A DNA stretch of 64,000 nucleotides from Marthasterias glacialis (taxonomy: Eukaryota; Echinodermata; Asteroidea; Forcipulatida; Asteriidae), in contig OU452233.1 of assembly GCA_911728455.2 (NCBI GenBank), forward strand, positions 9,653,505 to 9,717,504, given 5' to 3'. Within the stretch, counting starts at the first letter, position 1, and every line of letters begins with the position of its first letter. A program made the position numbers and the translations under genes. The notes beneath the pieces were generated by a model that was given only the letters and a program-made list of their open reading frames with translations, was not told where the DNA came from and made no database searches. Positions 48,101 to 60,100 of the stretch are shown piece after piece.

Positions 48101-51100
48101 TTGCAGTGACCATCATAAGCAAGAATTTACAGCAGCGTAACGTTTCCAGAAGTTTCCTCCGCTACCGGCAGAGGGCGCGCTACATTTTTATAGCGCCCTC
48201 CAGTGGCAGCTTACGGCAAAGACTGCGGCAAAGAAGACCGGTAAAGTCCGTCAATGAATGCAAAACGGTCGATAACATCCGACATTTTGCAACTTCCTGT
48301 TTACATGCATGTAGTGTATTGACGCACTGGTTTACAAATGCATAATCTGCAATGCACAGGTCGGCGTGCGGATACCAATTTATCTGATTGAACGCCGATG
48401 TGTTTTCACCAACGCTAGCTCGGTCGGCTTAACGTGTTTTGATTGGAATTGGATATCAACATTTGTCATAGCTGAACTAAAAAAAAAGGCTTTTATGTTT
48501 TCTGGTTAGTTTTTTTTGTCACATTGCCATTTTCATTGTCGTCTTGAATTTTGTTGTGCGAGTGCAGTAATTTTCGGCTTACATTACTGACACGTTGGCT
48601 CATAAGCCGCCCGGCCCATAAGCCGCGTGGAACTTTTTGCGGGCGAAAAACAACCAGCAAGCCGCGGCTTATAGGCCGAAAATTACGGTACAAGACATTT
48701 TTTCAGAGTATATCTACCACTAGGGACCAATTTCATACAGCTGCCAAGTAAAACAAAATAGGATAGCAGTCACAGATGGTACATGTGACATGGTATTTTG
48801 GCTGGTACCCTCATTCAGTTGTGCTCAGCTACTTTTTGTGCTTCAGCAGTAATATGAAATTGAAGTTGGAGAAAGCCACATAAAAGATGTTTAAGTTATT
48901 AAAAAAAGAAAAGAAAACAAATTGCTTTGAGCCACATGCTTTGCAGGCTTTATTTTGTTAATGTGACTCAAACAGTGTTGAATTTATCCCATGTGAACTT
49001 AAATTTAAATGTAGAAGTTTTAAGTGTTTATGCAAATATCTCATTAGTTAGTGGAGTGTTTAGGATTAAACTTCCAAGATTTACATCCTCCTTATCAGTG
49101 CCAGTTGTATTCAACATATACTGTCAACCAGTCATGTCAATAACTCAACCAAGTAACATTTTGACTTAAATCCTTAATCCTCACATTAATCTGACAGGAT
49201 TATCCCCTCTCTGGATACCTTTAACAGAGCCATTAAACCCCTCTTTTATTTGTGGTACTAGGATTAGTGGGATTACAGTAATCACCTCATCCTCTTAATG
49301 GTTTTAATCACCTCTTCTGTTCCACCCCTAATCAACAAATTCAGCACTACAATTGATCTTAATTCTATACTTTCATCTCATGGGGACTTAGTCATTTTTT
49401 ATTTTACATCCCGGTTAGAATTGATCTCCTTTTTGAAGGACTTGTCCAATACACTTATGAAAAATAGGACTTAAGGGAAGAACACAGGATTGGTATTCAT
49501 CAAAAAATCTTTTAATTAGTATCAGTCTGAAAGCTTAATGATTATGAAGTTCGTACCCGTACCAACCTTCCATAGAAATATTTCTGTCTGAAAAACTGTC
49601 AAAGTTGAGAAAATAGATTTTGAAGACTCAATTTTCATTTCTGTTGTTCAATCAAAATTAAGGACAATGTGTTTACTTGCTGAAAAGTGGGCACAGTTTT
49701 CACTATTTTCTCACTATTTTGAGCCAAATTTTTTACAGATTTGTTTTTTCATGTACATATTGAACCACACAAAGAAAGAATACTGCACTATCAGCTTTTA
49801 AAATATCTTAAAATCCTGTATTTTACCTTTAAACCTTAAACATTTTGGAAAAAGTGCAACATTGTGTGTTTTTTAGGTGGTTGTTAACTTAAACATGCCA
49901 GTACAATGGAATCAATGAGGTTTACTTGTTTAATATGCGGAGCAGAACCACCCACTCCTAATCAAAACTGACTAGACAAATGGAACGTAAGAATGGGCTC
50001 TTTTTGTCACAGTGGCAAACAGTGACATCATAAAAAAACAGTGATGACATCACAGAACTGTATCAAAACATCCGCAGGAAATTACCACTATTGGTAGTGG
50101 GTACACTTTTTCACTTGAACAAACATTTTAAAATGTCACTTGAGTTGTCTCACTTTTTAAGTTTACACATGAATTAGCTGCCAGGAGTAAACTTAAAAGA
50201 TAATGTACAGGATTTGTAATTTAGAGAAAACAAAATGTATATGTTTTAATCCGACCAGTATCGATCCTCCAGAGAAACATTTCCACCTGAAATACTGTCA
50301 CAATCAAAATCAAAATAAGCTCGATACGAATATGGACCCAATCCCTGACACAAACCGTAAACCATTTTTTGTGTGTTCACTTTAACATGACCATCAATTT
50401 TAGGGAAACTTTCACAGCGTAGGTTGTATTGTGTAGTTATGAGAAGTAGACGATGGGGAATAATTTACTCATTCTAAAATTCATGATGCACTTTCCCTTT
50501 GAGGTAATGATGGTATGGTATTCATATTAACCTTAACTCCAATCATGGAGGTAGAAATAGAATAAGTTTATTTTGGTAAATTTTGCTTCATATACATCAG
50601 AATTCCCGAGTATTAGGTAACACAACACAGCAAACTTCTTCCTTTATCCCATTGACATAAACAATAATAAACATTGCTGAGTTGCCTTTTTTCTTTTGAT
50701 TATATGAACACACCAAAAGGCAGAAAAACGACACCAAAGAGTAGTGAAACTTGAGAACGGAATCACCATGTTTTGTAATGCTTTAATCAAACTTTTTAAA
50801 TTTGAGAGGGATTATTTACTGTGGAATGCCCCAAATCATTAGTGCAATGGGTAACAGCCATTTCAGAATCCAATAGTGGACACAGTTGCGTTCTGTGTTG
50901 TACATGTATGTAATTTATTGTGACTGATGGCGTGTTCAAGCCGAACAAAAACCCAGCACAAGAGGGATTTAGGGATCCCTAAGTCGTGGGGATTAAGCCC
51001 CTGAATTTTCCCCTCCGAAAAAGCTGCCATGAAAGGGGCAGATAACTGAGGCTTTCTGGCCCCTTTGTCGCGCACTTTTCTGGGTAGTAAGTCTTATCCA

Positions 51101-54100
51101 ACGCCTATTTTGGAGGTTGAAAAACGGGCGATAGCTGTGTGCTTGACTCTGTTGGGTGGGATGCTAAACCCCTGCACCCAGGGTTACTCTTCAGTCTTCT
51201 ATTCCATTGAGAGCCCAACAAGTGGATTAGTTCTGGCCACTTGAATTCAACGTTATGTTTCTTGTGCCTTTGGCTTGATTTGACCTTCCTACAGTGTCTA
51301 GAATTGGTGGTTGTTCTCTTTGTGAGTGCTGGGTTTTGATGCTGTGTATTTTTGACATGAAAGAGACTCCTTTTGTTGACTGTGTCAAAGTGATCTTGTT
51401 ATGCATAAGTTTTTACCCAAGTATTTTTATAGTTGAATTTCAAAAAGGCTTATTGTAATGAAGTTCTCAGGTTTGAGCCCATAACTCAAGATGATGAATC
51501 AATTTACATATAAGGCAATGGAATTTTAAATGTTTATGCAGATTGTTAAAAAATATCCTTTCAATCAATTGAAGAATAATGTGTTGTTGTTTTTGTTTTT
51601 TGTTTTTTGTTTTTTAGGCATTCTTGGTTTAAAAAGATGCCAAAGTCAAGTCTGTCAAATTTAAGTCAACATTTTGTATTACCAGTCAAGAGACATGCAT
51701 AGGAATGAAAATGTGACTTAAACATGCAATCTTTTGTTAAACGCTTGTTTAAAAAGCTTCACCACAAAGCTTTGCCGGTGGTAAGAGGCAAACGCTGGTA
51801 TGACAGTTAAATAATCAGTGATGGGAGTGCACATCAAGCAGTCTTTCCTTCTTGGAACAAGTTATCTACATGTTTAAACCCCCTTATTTTTAAAGCCTCT
51901 TTTCCCATTGACGTCAGAATTCTTTAAATTTCTAACACCCAAACCTCCTGGCTTAAACTATGCCTTATCCGAGGAGAGAAACAAGGCGGATTTATCTTCT
52001 TGGCTGCCATCTTTTTTCCAAACAACGGCTCCTCGATCCCTTCAGAGAGAATAGGATTCACTTTGAAAGGGAAGCAGTGAGAAAAACCCGGGGTTGGATT
52101 TGGAATTAAGAGGAGCTTATAATACGGTTGGCAAATAGCCCAGAGCGCATGAGGCCTGGAATACACTTTGGGAGATGCTTGCAGGTGCAAGAGGGGTGCC
52201 AAACGTGATGGAAAAAGGGCATAGATTGAGTATCAGGGTGGGAAGAGGTTTGGTACTGAAGGACAAGTAGAGAATCATTGTTTCAAGATGCTGGTATGGT
52301 ATTAGAGGGAGTGTGCGCAACTGCGCATTTACACCTATGGATAGGATCTTGAAATTTTCAAGCTAGTTTTCAAAACCGAATGTATAGGCCCTAAATATTT
52401 TAACCACCAAGAAAACTGCTTAAAGGTGTTTTCCGTTTTCATTAAAAGAATAACCACACAGCTCTGGGAATTTAGCAACTGTGTATTTACACCTATGGTA
52501 CAAACATTGCTATGAATAAGATTTTGAAATTTACGATCTAGTTTTCAAAACCGAATATATATAAATTTATGTTATAATTGCTGATAAACCTTTGCATGAA
52601 TGTGTTTTCTATTTTCATTTAAAGAATAACCACACAACTCATGGTGAAAAAAATTCTTTAGCAGAAATCCTTAGCAGATTAAATGGGCCAGCTGTTGACA
52701 TGTAACTATGTAACTATTGGGGGAAGATATTCCTTGATAAGAGTCGAGCTAGGATTCACCTTGCAGTATTTTTTGTGTTTCTTTTTTATTTATAAAGGTT
52801 TAGAATAATTGTGGATGGAGAGTTGATTATTCTTTTCTAAATCCAGGGAAACACCTTTTTGCAGTTTTATATTATATTGAAAATTGGGGAAAACATTTTT
52901 TATGAAAGATAAAAGTTCGCTTTTTATAACTTGTTTTTGAAAAATTCCTGTGGTTTTTAAAAGGCTTGATGTTGTTAATTTTTTTAAACTCAGTTTGGCG
53001 GACTGTACCGCTCTGCTACAACACTCTACAATTATAAGAGTTAAATTTTTGGAGACAAAGTTTAATCCTTGCTGTATGGTTTAAAACACATGTACTTATT
53101 ACTTTAGGTAGATGTTCATTTATATTAACTATTTACCCTCAAATGTTCCATGCCTTTTATCATCTCCGTAAATCAAAATACATGTACCAGGTTTTCTTTG
53201 TTCATCAGAGTTAAGAACATTTCAAGCAGTTTCTTTAAAGTTTACACATAAACCTTTGAAAGTTTCCAAAAGCCAAAAGCATGGTTAAAGAAAAAAAGAG
53301 GGGAAACCTCTTAGCTTTTTCTAAGAATCAAGCACTCTAGAGTAGAAAATTGAACAAAACAGGAGCCCCCAAAAAAAACTTGCTCAATTTATTTGTAACT
53401 GCTCTTCAAGGGCACTGAGATTGCTGCCAAGGATTTTATGGACGGGTGTGCGCTGGCTTTACCAAACACACCGCTTCATTGCCTGTCAGCTATGCCCGCT
53501 CCTTTCATTCCCTGCCAACAGTTCGCTCAGCTTGAAACTATCCGACACAATAACCAATAAAGTGGAGAATAGAAAGACAAGTGGAACGGAAGCCAGAGGT
53601 ATTGTCATGGAAAACAGTTTTTTTCTGCTTTGGAAAGTGGGTCCATATAGAGTAATCAGTGTGGATTGGAAGAGTTTGTCCAGATTTTTTTTTTATTACC
53701 GAGTCAAGTTTCCATGCCATTTGTAACCATTATGTGGGTTTAGTATCACTTAGATTATGTGTACAAACTAACTTTGTATACTATACCTACAATTTTTTAG
53801 TTGGGGTGGAATAGATGAAAAGTTTGTGTTTGATCGACTAAACCAGTAACTAGAAGAATATTAACCTATTCTTTTATTGAGAGTGCCTTGAAAGTAAAAA
53901 CATGTTTAGGATATTTTATTTTTTAAATTGACACTCATTGTAAGATCCGGTATGCAATTTCTTTTTTTGAGATAACATCACAGAAATTTTTCTGTTTAAA
54001 ATATGGATGGGAAATAAATTGAGTTCCATAGCTAGGAGGTACATTATAGTTTTACAATTTTTACATATAAAACCCATAAACTTTTACATAATTGTGTTTT

Positions 54101-57100
54101 GTTGAATTGGGTTTTGTGGTAGACTAGAAGTAGTGCTTGAATAGGTGTTAATGTATTATCCCATACACCAGAAGTTCAAAGGCCATACAAGCAGTCTGAA
54201 AAGGGAAGAAATGAGCAACAAAAACCTGTTGCAACAGAGAACAAAATCACCGCACTTTCTGTGGCATTGTGACAGTCGTTTGCTGAAAAGAACAAGAAAA
54301 TTCCTGAGGTCAGAATTTTGTCAATGCAAAGGGACCATACCTGGACACTAATGGCTAAGGACATAACTGATTCTTTCCTGAGTCACAGACTGAGTGATTT
54401 AACATGATGCCATTCAGTCTTATGGTCTTAGTCTTGGCTCAATTGGGGAAAGGGGAAAATGTAAGTTAAGCATACTTGCTGTTTTGGACCGTGGTAATGG
54501 TATAAGTAGTGTTCAGAAATAAAATCTGTGAAGCACTGTGAGGGTGAAATGGGGGCGTTTGTTCTTAATTGGATATACCTGAGAAGGTTTGGTCCAGTGG
54601 AAACGGTCTGCATGATGTGTCAGAATTAAAACTGGTCGATTACATTTTGTCAAAAGAATATTTTGTGCCGCATAAAAAGATTTGTTGTACAGGTATGTGG
54701 GGGTGTAGCACCCCCCACTGAAACAAAATAACAAGCAATGTAGGAGTTGCCTGCAGGGAGAGTTTGCGCATGCTGATCTGTCCACTATAGCACCTTTCAC
54801 ACCAGACGGATTTCCCGGGCAAATTTGTTTTACCTTTTTATATGAATAATAACTGGCCATTTCCTGGGAAAAAGGTACCCCTGTTTGGAAGTAGGGTTTA
54901 AAATCAAGATAACCCAGGGTTTAGCATACTGGGTGTTTATTTTTCCCAAGAAAATTGCATTAACTGTGAAACTAATAGGCAGTGGGATTCGAATTTCCCA
55001 GGAATTTTTGGGTGTTCTTATTTCCTTATTTCCTTACCCCTTTGAACAGTTGATCAAAAGGATCGGTTTTTCTAATAGTCGTCGTTCCTCTGTAGGGTGA
55101 TCTGCAGCTCACCATGGCAGACTTCACTGCTCTGGTTAGGGTTGATAATCTTGGTTAGGGTTGATCAATTTGTTTGCTAACGTACAGTGAAGAATCAATT
55201 AACAGTAATTAACTCTGTTGTTTCTAACATGGCTCTGCTGAGCAAGATTCCTTTGTACTTAGCTTCCTTTGAAATTGGCTGGTCTAATCATTTTAGGTCA
55301 CTCTTTGTAATGTAAAAATATATGAAGAACAAAAAATATACATTTAAATCCTTTTCGTTCATTCAAAATGAAGACAATTACTCCCTCTTCCTATAAAACC
55401 AACCCCAGTACTTTTGACAGGGTAAAAGACCAACAGGATAATCAAAGTTTAAAGTCGGATGATCAAAGTTCAAAGGATTAAAGTTGTTGAGTATTAAGAA
55501 CTCTTATAATAGGTTTTTTTGTATCGGGATAGAGAATACTATGTGTTTTTACCCATACACCGATGTGTGTTAAGCACTGTATACTCGGTACTTTCCCAAG
55601 TCCTGTGGGTTTGAATCCCACGCGAGGAATGTGCCTGTGGATTCTTCACAGCACTCGGGGGAAAGTAATGAGAACACAGTGCTTAACACACATCGATGTT
55701 TGGGTAAAAACACAAATAGTATTCTTTAGCCCCGATGCAAAAATGAACATACATTATAATGGTTGCAGTACCCACTGCTAATATGATTCAAACTGCCTCT
55801 AGCCGCTTGGCAATCTCGGTATTCCAGTTGGTAAAACATCTGCTCTAGAATGGTAGGGGTTGTAGGTTCGAATCCCGCCCAAGGAATATGCCTGTGGATT
55901 TTTGTCACATAACACATATTGGTGTATGGGTATAAACACAAATAATATTAAGATAACTCTTTGAGAAGAACCGAGTCCCAGAACAAAGGATGACTGTTGA
56001 TAAGTGATTGACAATGTATCCCCTCTTTCTCCCCTTTGCTGTGTTGCTTTCTCTCTTTTCCCCGATGGCAGGAGGTTCTTGTACAATACATGGGATGGAT
56101 CGTGCCTATTGCACCATGTAATCAGCCTATCCAGATAGAAGAAGCTCCCTTTTGCCAATCATCGGGGGGGATAACTCATCCTTTAGTTGACCGTCTATGA
56201 GGCATGCTTGGGCCTTTACTTGGGCCTCTATACCAAGTTACCAGCACTTCTCTTGATCCGAACAATCACCACACAGTAGCCCTTTAGTTCGACTGACATC
56301 ACAGTCTTTGTCGTTTGCCCAGTGAGGTGTTCGGAGAACGTAACTGTTTTCTCTTTGCATAATTCAAAGTGATCTCACGGGTTCAACATCCTCACGAGAA
56401 AATATATTTAAAGAACAGTAAACAAGTTTGTAGACTTAAAGCTCTGTTCCGCAGAGATACAAGCAGAAAAGTTTATTAAAAAGCAAGAAGCAATTTAGAA
56501 AGTCACAAACCCTACACATCATGTAGTACATTGGCTGGTTGTAAGTTTATTGTTAAATGATTTGCTGAAATATTTGTTTACCTAAAAATGATATCAAGAG
56601 CATGGTTTAACCTCCGGTTATTTTTAGGGCTAATGGAAGGGGATTTCATTGAAACAGTATTATTGGCAGTTTTTATGGTATCCTTTTGTTTGAGGTTTTA
56701 CAACACGGCCAATTCAGTCTTTTGCCAAGAGTGTCAAAAATCTTTGTGTCTGATTAGACTTGTAAAGACTTGCTCCTACCATCTTGGTCATAGCCTCTGT
56801 CTTTGATAACAATCCAGAGACTTCTAAAGGGGTCCAGACTACATCCCCTTCCAGCCTCATTTTGGTTACATGTATATTGATTTGCCTTGGATAAAGGCTC
56901 TGTGGCTGCATTATAATAAAAGTCACAGAGTGATATTTCTGTCCACATTCTTCTTTTATCATTATTTAAATAATTAGAAAATTTGAATCTTTAGGCCTAT
57001 AGAAAATTTAGCACACACGATCGTTCAAATAGGCATGATCAAACATATTTCAGTTCCCTCTTACATTTTTCTTTGTTCATCCCAAAATTGAATTAAATCA

Positions 57101-60100
57101 CCCAGTCAGTTTCTCCTGTGGTTTATTATTTCAAATTTGAGGTGATGTTTTTAAAGAAATTACACTTTTAACACTATTTCCTTTTGTTTTTCTTTTCTCT
57201 ACAGTGTGTTATTCCTTGTTCCTTTGAGTATAAAACATCATCATTATGCAAATCAAAATGTGCGGTGAGTCAATATGTTGTAAATATGTTGATGATTTGG
57301 TTTATTATTTATTTTTAGTTTTTAAAATCTGTTTGATTTCTTGAAGCAGTTATCTGTATTGATTTTAAATGCATTATAACAGACTTTTAGTTTAATTGCC
57401 TGTGCCAGTGTTTCCCCTTGCCAATAAACTGAGCTGGTAAAAATTCAAAATGGTGATTGAAGCAAAATTTACGCAGCCTGCAAACCGACAAGAATGCAGC
57501 ACTCACACAAATATTGCGAAAATTCCATGTACACATCCAAGTTCCGAGTTCTTGTTACATACATGTAGATACATGTAGATGCCAAGAAAAAAACTTATAA
57601 ATGATATAAAATGAAATTTTTGGGGTTAGTATTTCCTTTATGGCAAGTCTTTACAGTAAAGGTGGTGATGTTGGCAAAAAGAAACAAGCTGGTCACTGAA
57701 AGTAGCAAGATGGGCCACCTCCTGAAATACTTGAAATACTTTCGGGTTCACCAGGCACAATGCACAGAATAGTTGTAACATGCAAATTGTTTTTACATGT
57801 CTGGTGGCAATGTGTGATAATGTTAGGGCCGGACAATAACTCATTTGTATCTTTTATTTACATGTAACTATAATTAATCGATGAATATTTGCTTTTTGTA
57901 AAGTATCTCCAAGTGAAGGTTGAAAACTTACCCAACATTCAAGTCAATTAAAAATCAACAGGCCTGTTTGCTTCGTTCTTGAAAGAGCAAGGGCACCAAG
58001 GCATTTATTTTCTTAAAGGGCACCTCTGTGAGGAAATTGTAAATTTCTATTAATATATTTCTAGGGCACCAAGGCACTGACCAGGGGGCATGAAGACAAT
58101 TGCCTCCGTAAAGTATCAATTCGCATCAGTTTGGCAAAAATTTGGGCGCTGCATCTTTATAGAATAAAAAGGAAAAGATAAGCTTGGTGCAAAATCCTTT
58201 GAAAATTACTAATTGATTTGTTTTCAAATTTGTGTTTCCTCTGTATGAAAATGATACTTTAATTTTGCAAACTACATGTATAACTCGAATAATTTTTCTT
58301 GTATCTTTTCCTTCTCCACAGTTGTCGTCTGACATTTCCTGGTGCCACAGCTCTTGCGATTTCCTAAAATTAAATCACAACCAAAAAACTGGCACTTGCC
58401 CGCCGCTAGATACAATTGAGGGATTCGGTAAAGCCTGCGCCGAGACGTGTTCCAATGATTCTCAGTGTAACAGGAAAGAGAAGTGCTGCTACAATGGATG
58501 TGGATATACATGCCAAGACCCGATTGTTAACAGATCGGGTGAGACTATATTCCCCTTTTTTTTACCCCCTGCCCCGCCAAGAAAAACAGAATTGTTTTGC
58601 TTTGACACGTTTGTGAACACATTTGTGAACAAACTCAATTGAGATTTTATTGTAGACCATACTATACTTATCAGTTAGTTTTACAGATAAATGAAGTTAA
58701 AAGATAACCTGTTCAAATATAAGCTGGGATTTATAAACAAATTATTATGTTTATGTAGTGTACTCCAGCTGTACTCTGTTCAGCTGATAATAGATTATCC
58801 CCTGGAGTGTTTCAGGACCAGTGTGGATCCCGACACATATTTAGCAGTTTTTTACAAAGTGTATGACTGTTAGGAAATCAGGTCTACTTCTTGTTTTCAT
58901 TGGCGTTTTTTTTTTTTACCTTTATAATTTTGTGTGTGAAATTTTCAGAAATTTTTAAGAACATTGTTACACGTATGATTACTTTAAAGCAAAAAGAGGA
59001 GAACTAGAAAAAGCCAGTTTATTTTAGTATTAACTGTTTGTATATTGATGAATTGTGCATTGTGCAGAGTTACAAAAGATTTATGGTTTTTTTTTAATGT
59101 TATCATCAACTTTACAGAGCTTCCCCCAAAGACAAGAAATAGTCCAACAATAACAGAAAACCTTGAGGATTCCTCAATCATGCTGGAATGGCAACTTAGA
59201 GGTAGTCAGGATCCAAGTGGCATCATACTCTATGTAGTGCAGGGTAGAAATAACACGGGGCGCCATCCCAGTTCTCGCCTTATGGACGATTGGACTAACC
59301 TTGCAATAGTAAGTTGATCTTTCACATTTCATCTGATTGAAAAAAAATGTTTTGATAACAAATTCAAGAGTTTTCAAGTCTGTTAAATCCATGGAACAAA
59401 AAGAATTTCTTATTTTCTTATTTCACACCAAGAAAGGGATCCTTTGAAGAATTTTAAAGCTAGACATTCAAAGGAGAGGGTCCATTAACCCTCACACCCC
59501 ACCCCACCCCACCCCACTCCACCCAACCCCACTCTCACCCCTTCAAGGCATGTACTTGGTACCATGATGTGTTTTTAGTGCTCCTTTTTTTTCTTCTCTC
59601 CATTCACAGACTGAAGAAAGGAATTATGAGGTGGACGTGAGTCTCGGGAAGTATTATATTTTCCAAATTGCTTCTGTTAATGAAAACGGATCCATCGGAT
59701 TCTGTCAACCATCGTTACCATACCGGTTATCAAGAGGTAAGACCTCCCCCACCCCCAAAGACCCTTGGATGCCTTTTCAATGTTTGGTTAACATTTTTGG
59801 TGTTAGGGTGTTGGCAATACTGTGCCATCGCTGACCTAAGGCTGGTCTTCAGATCTTAGTTCTGTTGTCACATTACTCCAAAGCCCTGTTTGTGTGCATT
59901 TCAAGAAGTCACTTTGCATAGACTATGTCACCATGTTAGTTAAAAAAAAAAAGGAGTGACTTTCCACATTCCAGGGCAATTCCCGGCAGGCAAAACTTTA
60001 CATTTGTTATCGTAATCACCACATGAAATCAAGAATGGTAAAAGTAACAGCTGATCAAGTTTCGAGATGTGCCCCATTCTAAAAAACAAATACATTTTTT

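Larger units (their letters stand above)
43658..57204 (+). other. ANOS1: Anosmin-1 intron 2 (13.5 kb)
   Basis: It is bounded by GTAAGT and CTCTACAG. It contains a cTTAAGCa-type palindromic repeat, an 898-bp CCGTAATTTTCGG-ended element, a 158-bp tandem duplication and tRNA-derived SINE copies near 55.5-55.95 kb. I see no additional exon that fits the anosmin frame. Confidence 0.8.

Noticed and set aside
53421-53726. 101-residue + strand frame
   Set aside because: It is within anosmin intron 2, has no recognised motif, and has an overlapping minus-strand frame of similar quality.
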